Source of the DNA: a virus
DNA: 38,368 nucleotides
Reading direction: 5' to 3' (one strand)
IMG/VR virus record: IMGVR_UViG_3300038619_000072
Location: 1 to 38,368 of that record
Shown: one piece after another, positions 14,891-23,466 of the stretch
How the letters are laid out: every line of letters begins with the position of its first letter
Position numbering within the stretch: position 1 is the stretch's first letter
The notes under the pieces: generated by a model
Database searches by the model: none
Told to the model about the DNA's origin: nothing
Seen by the model: the letters and a program-made list of their open reading frames with translations, nothing else
Program-made: the position numbers and the translations under genes

Positions 14891-15277
14891 TTACTCTGCC
14901 TCCATTGCGCCGGTATCCGATGCCGAAGGACCTGGAGCCGAGCCCGCCTGCGTGGGATATCCGAATTGCTTGCTTTGCGTGTCGTAACTGGTTGCGCCTG
15001 GCGCGGAATCCCAGTCGGCGTTGGTTCCCCCGGTGAAGAAGTTGCCGATGTTTCGCGCCATACTCATCACCGATCTGCCCATGTTCTGGCCCATCTGTGC
15101 GAGTGTCATCGGCTGCTGCTGCGCGCTCATGCCTTGCGGCCCCATCGCCAGCGCGTTGGGCTGCCGCTGCTGCTGCTGCTGCTGTTGGGGCGCGAACCAG
15201 CCGCTGCCCTGCTGCCCTTGCTGCTGCCCCTGGCCCTGCCCTGGCATCGGGGGACTCACCATGTTCCAGCCGCCCAT
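14891..15277 (-). CDS. Gln-rich small virion protein
   Basis: The 128-residue product has a Gly/Gln-rich N-terminal third, with seven consecutive Gln (residues 31-37) encoded by CAG/CAA repeats. A Met/Gln/Ala-rich stretch follows, then FFTGGTNADWDSAPGATSYD. Its start overlaps the upstream stop by one base (TGATG). It lies between two probable ejection proteins and is likely a minor capsid-internal component. The Gln tract could vary in length by slippage. Confidence 0.6.
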   Translation of the reverse strand: MGGWNMVSPPMPGQGQGQQQGQQGSGWFAPQQQQQQQRQPNALAMGPQGMSAQQQPMTLAQMGQNMGRSVMSMARNIGNFFTGGTNADWDSAPGATSYDTQSKQFGYPTQAGSAPGPSASDTGAMEAE

Positions 15278-16125
15278 CAGAAGCCTCCCCCCATAGCGAG
15301 TGCGTTGAGGCCAGATCCGACTTGCCCCAAGCCCGCATTCCAGGCATTCGCCGCTCCAATGTCACCCTGCGCCTGCGCTTGCCCCGCGCCGATTTGGGTG
15401 TTGCCGAGATAGTTTGCAGCGCCCATGGTGTTCTGCGCCGTCAAATCTTCGGACTGCATGCCGGCCGTGCCGGCGTATTGCTCCGCGCCGGTCTGCAGGG
15501 TGCCTCCGTACTGCGCCGCTTGTGTGTCAGCCGTGCCGGCGTATTCCGAGGCCTGCTGGCCCATGCCCGCCGTCGATGCCAGCCGGTTGAAGGTGTTCTG
15601 CTGCTGGGTCTGGTATTGATTGAAGGCGTTGTTGTAGTCCGATGCCGCCGTGTTCTGGGAGTACTGATCGATGGCTTTCGCCGTGCCGCCGGCGTTGAGC
15701 GATCCCCCCGCGGCCGCGGCGCGCTGCATGGCCTGCTGGCCTTGCTGCTCCTGAAACTGGTACCCAGGATCGTTCTGCTCCATCATGGTGGCGTTGAATG
15801 GCGTGTTCAAGGATCCACCCGGAGCCATCTGAGTCTGCAAGCTGTTCGCTGCCGATGCGCCGGCTTGTGTGTAGGGACTGACACCTTGCCCCGCTGCAGC
15901 CGCGGCAGCATTGGCATTGCCGGCAGCCGTCCCAGCCGCGCCAGTGACTCCAGCGCCCGCAGCTTGACCTGCCGCGGTGATACCCGGGTTGACGCCGGCC
16001 GCGGCATTGGTGACCGTCTGGCCGGCCTGGTTGTAGCCGCCGGAGAGCGCGTTGGCGGCGTTGTGAGCCGCCGAGGCAGCCTGCCCCGCGCCGAAAAGTC
16101 CCAAAATTCCACCAAAGAGTCCCAT
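15277..16125 (-). CDS. DNA-transfer (ejection) protein-like
   Basis: The protein (282 aa) starts with a glycine-rich hydrophobic segment, MGLFGGILGLFGAGQAAS, followed by long Ala/Gly-rich repeats. A central motif DPGYQFQEQQGQQAMQRAAA (about 118-137) and GTAKAIDQYSQNTAASDYNN are characteristic of podovirus DNA-transfer/internal proteins with the gp7-like layout. Such proteins are ejected ahead of DNA and help it cross the envelope; the N-terminal Gly-rich hydrophobic stretch could insert in membrane. A good ribosome site (AAGGAAAA) precedes the ATG. Assignment by pattern and position. Confidence 0.7.
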   Translation of the reverse strand: MGLFGGILGLFGAGQAASAAHNAANALSGGYNQAGQTVTNAAAGVNPGITAAGQAAGAGVTGAAGTAAGNANAAAAAAGQGVSPYTQAGASAANSLQTQMAPGGSLNTPFNATMMEQNDPGYQFQEQQGQQAMQRAAAAGGSLNAGGTAKAIDQYSQNTAASDYNNAFNQYQTQQQNTFNRLASTAGMGQQASEYAGTADTQAAQYGGTLQTGAEQYAGTAGMQSEDLTAQNTMGAANYLGNTQIGAGQAQAQGDIGAANAWNAGLGQVGSGLNALAMGGGF

Positions 16126-16140
16126 TTGAGTTTTCCTTCT

Positions 16141-17427
16141 TCACGCCGCGTAGTTACCAATCCCCGCCGCCCCGCCTGGAATGGTCGGAGGTGCGCTTCC
16201 CGCATCACACTCGTCCGGCCATGGGACCACCGCGCTATCCGCGGCCGCCGCGCCCGTTTGCAGGAACAGAGACGCGCCCGGCTGAGTGAGCAGGCAGACC
16301 CACTGCTTGGAGTCGTAGCCGATGAACGCCCCGAGTGCATACTGCGCAGTGACCACAATGGCATCCCAAAGCCACCCCACCAGCCACATGTATCCGCCGT
16401 AGGGCAGCCCCAGCCGCGCCTGCATCACCAGCGGCACGCTTCCCAGGCCTCCGACAATCGGATTCACCGCGGCTTTGCCGTCCAGCTCGTAGCCGCCGGC
16501 ATTCGGCACAGCCACCGCGAAAGGGCTCGGCGCAGAGTAGAGCGCGCCGTTCATCTCCGCCGCGCCGTTGCCCGACTGCGAAAGCAGCGTGCGGAGGGAA
16601 TCCCAGGTGGTGAACGCCGGCCAGTATTCGGGAGGCCCCAGATAATAATCGAGTCTGCAGTCGCGCGACACGCCCGAATAGATGAAGCCGCGGCCGTTGG
16701 GCACGCCCACGTCCACCGAACCCGTCATCCACAGGCACATCGAATAGTCGTCGGCCCAGAAATTCCAGCCTCCCGAACAGTTGCACCAGCACACCGTCAT
16801 CGGCTGCGGGGTCGCGCCGGGGTAAGTGGTGGTGACCACCAGATAGACGCCGCCCTCATAGCCAGGCGTGTAAGCGGCCAGGCCCACGCCGATCTGTTCG
16901 CCGTTGATCGACGGCGCCGAAAGGTACTGCACCGATCCGCCCCAAGGGACGGTGGAGAGCACGCAATACGCTTCGTTGCAGACGATGACTGAAGCGTTCG
17001 CGGCCGTGCCGCCAGTCTGCGCCGCCAGGTTGAGAGTGAATGACGATGCGCCGGTCATGGTGACCGTCGCGTTCCACTGACTAAACAGCGTCACGGCTGC
17101 CGCAAACAGATTCGCAGTCACCGTGTCGAATAGATCGCCGCCCAGCGGGATTGTGACTGCGCTACCTACCAGGGTTGGGCTTCCGGGAGTGCCGCCGCTC
17201 ACCGCGGTGTAACTGATCCCGTCGATGGAGAGATAAGCCTCGGCTCCGACGCCAAAGGGAAATTGAATCGTGGCCGTCGCCGGGACGCCACCCGAGGCCG
17301 TCCAGCCGGCCAGAGCCAGCCATGCGCCGATCTGAGTCACTGCAGCGGCCGTCGATCCGCCGTAGTCCATCGCAAACGGCGCCGGACTCATCTTGACGTG
17401 GGTGCCATAATAGGCGACGCTACTCAT
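16141..17427 (-). CDS. Probable tail/receptor-binding structural protein (428 aa)
   Basis: This Gly/Ala/Tyr/Trp-rich, beta-type protein has repeated phrases such as AYLSIDGISYTAVSGGTPGS and TLFSQWNATVTMTGASSFTL, the latter typical of phage tail-fibre or adhesin strands, and several Cys-Cys-like pairs (VCWCNCSGG). No family name can be given. Its start overlaps by one base the stop of 17,427-18,401, with which it shares composition; the two may form one structural complex. Position between the gp10-like gene and the ejection genes suggests a distal tail or adhesin component. Confidence 0.6.
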   Translation of the reverse strand: MSSVAYYGTHVKMSPAPFAMDYGGSTAAAVTQIGAWLALAGWTASGGVPATATIQFPFGVGAEAYLSIDGISYTAVSGGTPGSPTLVGSAVTIPLGGDLFDTVTANLFAAAVTLFSQWNATVTMTGASSFTLNLAAQTGGTAANASVIVCNEAYCVLSTVPWGGSVQYLSAPSINGEQIGVGLAAYTPGYEGGVYLVVTTTYPGATPQPMTVCWCNCSGGWNFWADDYSMCLWMTGSVDVGVPNGRGFIYSGVSRDCRLDYYLGPPEYWPAFTTWDSLRTLLSQSGNGAAEMNGALYSAPSPFAVAVPNAGGYELDGKAAVNPIVGGLGSVPLVMQARLGLPYGGYMWLVGWLWDAIVVTAQYALGAFIGYDSKQWVCLLTQPGASLFLQTGAAAADSAVVPWPDECDAGSAPPTIPGGAAGIGNYAA

Positions 17428-18401
17428 CAGTAGGCCAGATTCCCCGGCATCGACTGACTTGCCACCAGCAGGTACAGTGCAGCCAGGCCCGCGTCGAGCG
17501 TGAAATTAACCCAATACGTGCCTTGCCCAAAGAGTTCGATTTCCAGGTCCGTGCCCACGGGTCCTTCGCTCGCGCCCACCGGAGGCCCGCTCATGCAAAA
17601 GGCGTCCCACAACTGGCCTCTCACTTTCGGCGGATACCCGGTGAACGGATAGCCGGCCGCGCAATAGTCGCCCCAGGCGACCAGCGGCTCGAAAAGAAAC
17701 GGCTCGGTGTTGGCGTACTGCATTGTGGCTGTTGCGCCGCTCGCCCAGAAATCGACGCAATGCAGGGGCACACTTTGAGTGCCCTGCACGAGCGAGTGGG
17801 CCGTCGATTCGGTGGGGCGATGGAAGTAAGCGGACCAGCCCGTGGACCACGAAGTGAGTCCCAGATTGTTGCGCCAAGTCTCACTGCCATAGGGCGCCCC
17901 GTCGCCGATCATCCACCAGATCTCATCGGGCATGGCTCCATCGCTGTAGGCCGGATCGTTGGGCGCGATGTAGGGAATGCCGCCCGCGATGTTCGATCCG
18001 TTCGCGTCCGGGCCCGGAGTATTCACCTGCGAGATGAAAAACTGGCACGCCCCACAGACGATCTGATACACCCGCCCCGCGGCGCACTTCAAACCCAGCA
18101 ACACGCCCGTCGCTGTGCCGTGAAACTGCATGGTGACCTGGCCCGCGGTCCAAGTGATATCGAGCAAGACGGTGAGAGCGAGCGCCGTCTGCGGGCTGGT
18201 CGCCTGCAGCGTCGCACCTGGTGACAAGGTGGCCGTGTGGACCCACCCTACCGACTCCAGATCCGCTATCAGTGCCGCCCCCAGGACGGCGCCGCTCGAG
18301 CCGTCCAGAGCCTGATACCAGACCGGGACCGAGGCCGAGTAGGCCAGGTCCGAGGGGATGGTGTTGTCGCCCGAGAGGAGAAACTTGGTGGGTGCGACCA
18401 T
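17427..18401 (-). CDS. Probable tail structural protein (324 aa)
   Basis: The 324-residue protein is beta-rich with many aromatic residues (EIWWMIGDGAPYGSETWRN, STGWSAYFHRPTES) and an LFGQGTYWVNFTLDAG end. No catalytic motif or coiled coil is visible. It sits directly after the 171-residue protein and before the 428-residue one in transcription order, in the region where P22-type phages encode tail accessory and fibre proteins. The family is not recognised. Confidence 0.6.
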   Translation of the reverse strand: MVAPTKFLLSGDNTIPSDLAYSASVPVWYQALDGSSGAVLGAALIADLESVGWVHTATLSPGATLQATSPQTALALTVLLDITWTAGQVTMQFHGTATGVLLGLKCAAGRVYQIVCGACQFFISQVNTPGPDANGSNIAGGIPYIAPNDPAYSDGAMPDEIWWMIGDGAPYGSETWRNNLGLTSWSTGWSAYFHRPTESTAHSLVQGTQSVPLHCVDFWASGATATMQYANTEPFLFEPLVAWGDYCAAGYPFTGYPPKVRGQLWDAFCMSGPPVGASEGPVGTDLEIELFGQGTYWVNFTLDAGLAALYLLVASQSMPGNLAY

Positions 18402-18402
18402 G

Positions 18403-18918
18403 CTACTGCCAGGTCAGACAGAACGTGGCGACTCCGTTGGTATCCGTCGATCCGTCCGAGGAGACGATGGCGAACGAGAAGACGTCGTTGGCCGCGATGG
18501 CGCCGGCGGTCAGGAACTTCGTCCACGTCAGAGGCGTGTCCACCTTGGTGGTCTGATTCACGGTGCAGGTGATTAACGGGCTGCCGTTTTGGTTGATCGT
18601 CACCACCAGGTCGGTTGAGATCGCCTTGCGCAATACGCCGGTCACTTGCTGCGCGGTACCGGAGGCCTGCGCGGTCACATGCGGGGCGATGTCGGCGCCT
18701 GCCGCCAGGTTGAACAGCACCAGCCGGGCCCACAGCAGATCCGGGTTGGCGGTCTGCACGAGCTGCTGGAAAAACAAGATCCACTGGCTGGTCAGCGCGC
18801 CAGTCCATCCGGAGGGCCATGAGGTGAAGAAATCGGTCTGGACAGGGACCTGGGTTACGTCGCTCGCGGACTTGGGCGAGTAGTTGGTGGATGATTTGCC
18901 GGAGCTTGTGGACGGCAC
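18403..18918 (-). CDS. Hypothetical tail-region protein (171 aa)
   Basis: This is a Ser/Thr-rich protein with beta-sandwich character (DLVVTINQNGSPLITCTVNQ; VFSFAIVSSDGSTD) and an N-terminal SSGKSSTNYSPKS low-complexity lead. The pattern of WTGALTSQWILFFQQLVQ followed by a beta domain resembles small phage fibre or head-fibre proteins. It begins immediately downstream of the gp10-like gene, so it is probably attached to the tail hub. Confidence 0.6.
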   Translation of the reverse strand: MPSTSSGKSSTNYSPKSASDVTQVPVQTDFFTSWPSGWTGALTSQWILFFQQLVQTANPDLLWARLVLFNLAAGADIAPHVTAQASGTAQQVTGVLRKAISTDLVVTINQNGSPLITCTVNQTTKVDTPLTWTKFLTAGAIAANDVFSFAIVSSDGSTDTNGVATFCLTWQ

Positions 18919-18919
18919 G

Positions 18920-20608
18920 TTAAGCCCTCCCTTGAATCGCGCTCAAATATGCGTTGGCCAGCGTCACGTCCACGCCCACGGCCAGCGTTTGCGTGCCGCG
19001 GGTGAACCAGACCTGCCCGCGTTGATCGCTCCAGGAGAGCGAGAGAGACACGCCCGTCGATGCGGTCTGATTGCTCACCACCTGCCAGATGCGGTCCCTG
19101 CCCTTGCCGCAGCGGTTCCAATAGATCCTCTGCTTGGCGGTCGCGTCGCAATCGAGTTCAAAGCGGCTGTAGAAACGCCAGTTGTTCTCTTGCGTCATGT
19201 GCGGCGCGCGGCGCAGAGTGTAGAATGCGGTGCCCGCTTCGTCGAGATACGCCTCGCTTTGGATGTAAATCTTGCCCGACTGCTGGCCGCCCACATAATG
19301 CACGTCATCGTTGGCGGTGAAAGCCACCACGGCGTGGAACTGCTGCAACTGCATGTTGAAAGTCGGAAAGCCGTTTCCGTCGAAGGTACCGGTCCAGGTC
19401 CCGCGCTCATGCCAGAGATGCGTGGTGAGGTCGTAAACCCAGGTGGCATTTCCGGTGGGGAAATTGATCACCCACATCTGATGCCCGCGGTCGATGTAGG
19501 TGAAGCCCACCGCATCCTCAACGGTCGAGTAGCTGGCCCAGGCGATCTCCACCGCGGCCGTCGAAATCTGCTGCGGACGGAATCCTACTTCCATGAACGC
19601 CACGCGGTCGCCGCGCTCCACGTCGCCGCCGATCCAGACGAGGCCCTCGCCCAGCCGGCAGACCGACCACGGAGCGACGCAGCCGTAGTGCATGATGGCT
19701 CCCGGGTTCGGCGCCCACGGCGTCAAGGGATTCGTGGCGCCCTGGTCCTGGAAGACTACCGATTCTTCGAGATCGCCGAAGGCGTAGAGCTGCTCGTGAT
19801 CCGCGATCAGCGCCGCCACGTTATCGGGATAAGACTCCTTGAAGAAGTAATCGAGGGGGTTCCAACTCGTGCCGTCGTTCGGGGCCGAGAAGAAGATCTG
19901 CTTGGAATTCGGGACCGCCGCGAAAAAGTAGCTGTCCAGAAATGCGCCCATGGAGGCCTGTACATACGTGCCCAACCACTCGATCCCCATCCCGCCGGAA
20001 GATCCGGGCGTTCCCCAGCTCGCAGTCCCGGTGGCCATGCCGTTTGCGTCCACCGCGGTGATGACGTTGCCCGCCGTGACCGTGAAGCCGGTGCCGCTCA
20101 AGATCTGTACCGACTTACCCACATCGGAGGCTTCGAAGGGGCCGCCCGTGCCGGCGGTGAGCCGTCCGGTGGCTGTGTCGATTACCAGGTCTGTAAGCTG
20201 GATCGAGAACTGACACGGCACCACGCCCGAGCCAACGTCGATGTAGGCCGCGCCTGCGGAGACCACAAACAACTGCCCGCCGTTGGCGAAACACTGGACC
20301 GGCTCGCCGTCGTTGCCGATGGCGCCGTGGTCTGTCCAGCTTGAGAACACGCCCGCGACCGCGATGGCTTCGTGCAGGTGCGTGCCATTTGCCACAAACA
20401 TGCGATTCTGGCCGGGCCAGATCCCGCGAATGGGGGAATTCGGCGCCGTGGCCCAGAGTGACAGGCCCGGTGTGCGCACCAGAGCCATGGGTCCCTTTTC
20501 CTGGTTACCGCCTATCGGCTCCGGGTAACGGTTCACGCAGCGTTCGGAAGCCGCGGCGATGCTGGCCAGCGTGTTTGAACCGCCCGCCGTGAAGGCGTCG
20601 AAGCGCAT
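18920..20608 (-). CDS. Packaged-DNA stabilisation protein, P22 gp10-like
   Basis: At 562 residues it is longer than P22 gp10 (about 470). The start has the family hallmark: SERCVNRYPEPIG then LVRTPGLSLWA, then WPGQNRMFVANGTHLHEA, a beta-propeller opening. Later PDNVAALIADHEQLYAFGDL and ESVVFQDQG match the propeller strand pattern of the phage stabilisation family. In P22 this protein forms part of the tail machine and plugs the portal after packaging. The ATG overlaps the gp4-like stop (TAATG). The assignment is good by motif and by the gp4-gp10 order. Confidence 0.82.
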   Translation of the reverse strand: MRFDAFTAGGSNTLASIAAASERCVNRYPEPIGGNQEKGPMALVRTPGLSLWATAPNSPIRGIWPGQNRMFVANGTHLHEAIAVAGVFSSWTDHGAIGNDGEPVQCFANGGQLFVVSAGAAYIDVGSGVVPCQFSIQLTDLVIDTATGRLTAGTGGPFEASDVGKSVQILSGTGFTVTAGNVITAVDANGMATGTASWGTPGSSGGMGIEWLGTYVQASMGAFLDSYFFAAVPNSKQIFFSAPNDGTSWNPLDYFFKESYPDNVAALIADHEQLYAFGDLEESVVFQDQGATNPLTPWAPNPGAIMHYGCVAPWSVCRLGEGLVWIGGDVERGDRVAFMEVGFRPQQISTAAVEIAWASYSTVEDAVGFTYIDRGHQMWVINFPTGNATWVYDLTTHLWHERGTWTGTFDGNGFPTFNMQLQQFHAVVAFTANDDVHYVGGQQSGKIYIQSEAYLDEAGTAFYTLRRAPHMTQENNWRFYSRFELDCDATAKQRIYWNRCGKGRDRIWQVVSNQTASTGVSLSLSWSDQRGQVWFTRGTQTLAVGVDVTLANAYLSAIQGRA

Positions 20609-21348
20609 TAGTCCGAGTTCCTCTGGCCGCTCAGCCAGTTATACATGCCTTCGCCGCCGCCCACATGGTCAGTCTCGAGCAGGGGGCAGGCTTCGGCCGC
20701 ATTCACCCTCTGAATGCCCCGCTGCGCCCGTCCGTAGGTGTCCATGACCGATTGCGGTACTTCCAAACCGTGCATGGAGGACAGCCGGATGGCCAGGCCG
20801 CCCAGCCAGAATTCCAGGTACCCAGGAGGGAACGCTACGGCCGTAGTGAGGAGCGGGGGCGCCACATTCCCCTGCCAGGAGAACGTCTCGATCTGATACA
20901 CGCCATCCGGAATTGGCTCCAGATACACGTTTGCCGCGCCTGCGGTCGCGTCCAGCGCGCCGAAGGCGTTATCGACGTACATTACGTCGGGCCAGGTGTA
21001 GATCTGCTGCAGGGTGATTCCGGCCCACTGTTGCCGGCTCAGGATGCGGATGCCGCGCCTGACTGCCGGCGAGGTTGGCTCGAGCAGATTCGCCTGGGTG
21101 ACCCGCACGGGCCGCGGGGCGTTCCAGGTGCCCCCCGGCCCCCATGAGTAGGTCTGCTGCTGGTTGGCGGTGTTGAATAGGTTCGCCACCTCGCAGAAGA
21201 TATTCGCCCGCGAGGTGTTGCTCGTGTCGACCATGTTCTGGAAGACCTGGAGGCCGCGCGTCATTTCGGAGGGAGACGCACCGCGGCCGGCCGCTTTCAA
21301 GTGGCCGATGGAGGCCAGCGCCATGTTGATGCAATCGGAGACGAGCAT
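20608..21348 (-). CDS. Head-completion / tail adaptor protein, P22 gp4-like
   Basis: The 246-residue protein begins MLVSDCINMALASIGHLKAA and contains LQVFQNMVDTSN, the helical core of gp4-type connector proteins, in the expected place before the gp10-like gene. gp4 monomers sit under the portal and start tail assembly. The family core is about 150 residues, so this one is enlarged by an insertion with ARPVRVTQANLLEPTSPAVR. A sister gene of related type lies immediately upstream. Confidence 0.75.
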   Translation of the reverse strand: MLVSDCINMALASIGHLKAAGRGASPSEMTRGLQVFQNMVDTSNTSRANIFCEVANLFNTANQQQTYSWGPGGTWNAPRPVRVTQANLLEPTSPAVRRGIRILSRQQWAGITLQQIYTWPDVMYVDNAFGALDATAGAANVYLEPIPDGVYQIETFSWQGNVAPPLLTTAVAFPPGYLEFWLGGLAIRLSSMHGLEVPQSVMDTYGRAQRGIQRVNAAEACPLLETDHVGGGEGMYNWLSGQRNSD

Positions 21349-21351
21349 GGG

Positions 21352-21735
21352 TTAAACCGTGGGCGCCGGCGAGCCCGCCGGCGATGTGATGATCTCGGCT
21401 TTGGAACTCTGCGCCATCATGACGAGGGTTTGAGTGGCCGGCTTGCCATATGGCTCGAGCAGATCCACCGCGAGGTTGAATCCCATCGCGCGGGGCCAAC
21501 CGTTAGGCAGTGAGAGAACGTCGGTGAGATTGACCGTGACCGCTACCGGGACGAACGTATAGACCGATGGATCGTAGTTGGCGGCCAGGGACTTCTTCAC
21601 GGCCGCATTCCAACTCCCGATCAGATTGTTCAGGAACATCTGCGAAAGGGTGTAGTCTTCCGGGGCGGGCGTTTCGCCGGCCGCTACCGCATCGATCATC
21701 TGGAGCGAGAGGGTAAGGAGGTCGGAAACAATCAT
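21352..21735 (-). CDS. Second connector-type (gp4-like) small protein
   Basis: This 127-residue helical protein has LPNGWPRAMGFNLAVDLLEP, the sort of segment seen at the C-terminus of gp4-like adaptors. A GTG at 21753 in frame is rejected because it lies in a terminator-like hairpin; the ATG at 21735 is the more likely start, though no strong ribosome site is present. Its length and pattern suggest a partial paralogue of the following gp4-like protein, so the head-tail joint may need two adaptors. Moderate confidence. Confidence 0.6.
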   Translation of the reverse strand: MIVSDLLTLSLQMIDAVAAGETPAPEDYTLSQMFLNNLIGSWNAAVKKSLAANYDPSVYTFVPVAVTVNLTDVLSLPNGWPRAMGFNLAVDLLEPYGKPATQTLVMMAQSSKAEIITSPAGSPAPTV

Positions 21736-21748
21736 AACCGCCGAAAGC

Positions 21749-21779
21749 GCCACACCTCCGGGGTTAACGGAGGCGTGGC
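21749..21779 (-). terminator. Hairpin after the fibre gene
   Basis: GCCACACCTCCG (21749-21760) pairs with CGGAGGCGTGGC (21768-21779) with one G-T wobble and a 7-nt loop. It lies between the stop of the fibre-like gene at 21819 and the next start. On the minus strand the stem is followed by GCTTTCGG, without a real T-run, so it may attenuate rather than terminate. Confidence 0.5.
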
Positions 21780-21818
21780 CTTAAAGCGGTCCGCGGAATT
21801 GGTGTTGCTGCTCGTGTT

Positions 21819-23216
21819 TTAGAAGTCTGCCGAAGCCATGATGTAGCCGCTGCCCGCGGTGCCCCCCTGCAGGGAAGCGCACAGGCCCACGGTTTCCGTC
21901 GCGTTGGCCGCCGTGATCGAGATCGCGTTAGGTGTGTGGGTGGATCCGGCCGCCAGAGTGGTGGCTGTCACTGCGGCCGCGGCCGCCGCAACCTTGAACG
22001 CGCCCGCCGCCAAAGTTACCGTGGGCGCCTTCCACATCTGTACAGGCAAGGCCATGTAGAACACTTGAGTCGAAGCCGCTGCGAAGCATCCACCCACGCC
22101 GACGATGACGCCGGCAGCCGGTTCCACCATGACGTAGCAGTAGCGCTGGCAGATTTCCAGATCCACCTGGATGTCGCGATGTTCGAACTCCGACGCCGAC
22201 GCTCCGATCTCGAGCTGCAGGCCGTTGAACAGCACGCCATCCACTGCGCCCGCAGCCGTCGCGCTGGGAGTCCAGGAGATCAACACCCCAACCTGGGTAG
22301 CGCCTGTCGGGACGGTCCCCGTGAACTGATAGCGGGTCATCGTGGTAGTGATGGCCTGGGTCGCGTTCATGGCGTTCGCCTGGCTGGTCCAGGAACCGCC
22401 CACCATGTTCGCCGCGGTGTCGTTGCCCGTGACCGACAGGCCATAGACCACCTGCACGGTCAGACTGCCGCCGCTGAAGTTCGCGCCGGCTTTAGCCCAG
22501 AAACTGAAGGTGACTTGCTGGCCCTGCAGCTGGTAAGAGTCGGCCGATTCCATGACCTGGCCGAAGTAGATAACGGCCGTATGGGTGTCGCCCGACGATC
22601 GGTAAACCTGGCAGTCCTGGGTGAAGCCGGGGACCGTCACATCCGCGATCTGGGACATCAAGATCGAGCCGGTGGCCGAAAGCGCCGCGAACCAGCGGTC
22701 CGGGAAATAGCGCGGGGTGGTGGTGGTGATGGCCGTGGTCAGGACGTTGGCGGTGCCCAAAGCGGTCAGGTTGCGCTGCCACGGGTTGATGCTGAAATCC
22801 CCACCGTCCAGAACGTTTCTGAAGTTCATGGCGCTCTGCGAAGCCAGGCGCCAGACCGCCGCGCCCGTGGACGCCGAGGCGCACAGCCAGTTCCGGCCGT
22901 TCGATGTGTTCACCCACGTACTGCCGACAGAATAGCCCTGGGTGGTGTCGTTCCCCACGCCCGGGTCGGTGGTGGCCGAGAGATTGCTTTTGAGCACCGG
23001 TATCCAGACAGCCGCGCCCGTGGCCGCGGAGATGCAGATCCAGGCGCGGGTGCCCGTCTGGTTAGTCCAGAAGCTGCCCACCGAGTAGCCCTGGGTCTGG
23101 TCGTTCCCCACGCCCGGGTCGGTGGTGGCTGAGAGGTTGCTCTTGCCCAAATCTGCGAGCAACAGCGCTTGATCGGTGGACTGGTCGAGTTCGCCCCCCG
23201 AAACTTGGATCGGCAT
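21819..23216 (-). CDS. Tail/head fibre-like protein with tandem repeats
   Basis: At 465 residues it has two 50-51-residue repeats (residues 25-75 and 76-125), each containing SNLSATTDPGVGND and QGYSVGS and ending GAAVW. This unit is common in phage fibre proteins. After it comes a jelly-roll-like region starting FRNVLDGGDFSINPWQRN and with QVTFSFWAKAGANFSGGSLT, similar to carbohydrate-binding fibre domains. A segment with LQLEIGASASEFEHRDIQVD and ICQRYCY is also typical of tail fibre C-termini. It probably binds a host surface glycan. It sits between the coat gene and the connector genes, so it might be a head or tail fibre. Family function is from pattern memory. Confidence 0.72.
   Translation of the reverse strand: MPIQVSGGELDQSTDQALLLADLGKSNLSATTDPGVGNDQTQGYSVGSFWTNQTGTRAWICISAATGAAVWIPVLKSNLSATTDPGVGNDTTQGYSVGSTWVNTSNGRNWLCASASTGAAVWRLASQSAMNFRNVLDGGDFSINPWQRNLTALGTANVLTTAITTTTPRYFPDRWFAALSATGSILMSQIADVTVPGFTQDCQVYRSSGDTHTAVIYFGQVMESADSYQLQGQQVTFSFWAKAGANFSGGSLTVQVVYGLSVTGNDTAANMVGGSWTSQANAMNATQAITTTMTRYQFTGTVPTGATQVGVLISWTPSATAAGAVDGVLFNGLQLEIGASASEFEHRDIQVDLEICQRYCYVMVEPAAGVIVGVGGCFAAASTQVFYMALPVQMWKAPTVTLAAGAFKVAAAAAAVTATTLAAGSTHTPNAISITAANATETVGLCASLQGGTAGSGYIMASADF
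22842..23144 (-). repeat. Two-copy 51-codon repeat in fibre gene
   Basis: Within the fibre gene two copies of about 153 bp are adjacent; both contain TTCCCCACGCCCGGGTCGGT on the plus strand (beginning at 22951 and 23104, 153 bp apart). The protein repeats are about 75% alike by eye, so this is a modular duplication. Confidence 0.85.
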
Positions 23217-23243
23217 GTTTTCGTTACTCCCTTTGGCTGGGCG

Positions 23244-23462
23244 CTATTTGCGCCGTTTGGCTGAAGGAGTAGTTGATGGGTCGGCCGGTTCCTCTCGCAT
23301 CTTGGCCGCAATATCGGGATCCTGAATCTTGCCGGCCGCCGTCTCGACGCCGTGGTCGGCGGGGGTGGTTTCCCAGCCGTCCTCTTCCTCTGCCGGCAGG
23401 TGGATGATTCTGGCATTGCCGGCGCCGTCGTAGCGCCAGCCTGGATAGGTTCGCGATTCCAT
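23244..23462 (-). CDS. Small hypothetical protein (72 aa)
   Basis: A short polar protein has an N-terminal beta part (MESRTYPGWRYDGAGNARII) and a charged low-complexity tail ending KRRK. It lies 4 nt downstream of the exported-protein gene and just before the fibre gene, with a small gap on either side. The pattern YPGWRYDG is common in tiny phage head-region proteins, but function is unknown. Confidence 0.6.
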   Translation of the reverse strand: MESRTYPGWRYDGAGNARIIHLPAEEEDGWETTPADHGVETAAGKIQDPDIAAKMREEPADPSTTPSAKRRK

Positions 23463-23466
23463 GGCC

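Noticed and set aside
15097-16992. Very long plus-strand open frame (631 codons) and similar ones at 18,884-20,344, 21,936-23,132 and 24,644-25,885
   Set aside because: All lie antisense to well-supported late genes; Arg/His/Gly-rich composition is typical of the mirror frame of GC-rich coding DNA.
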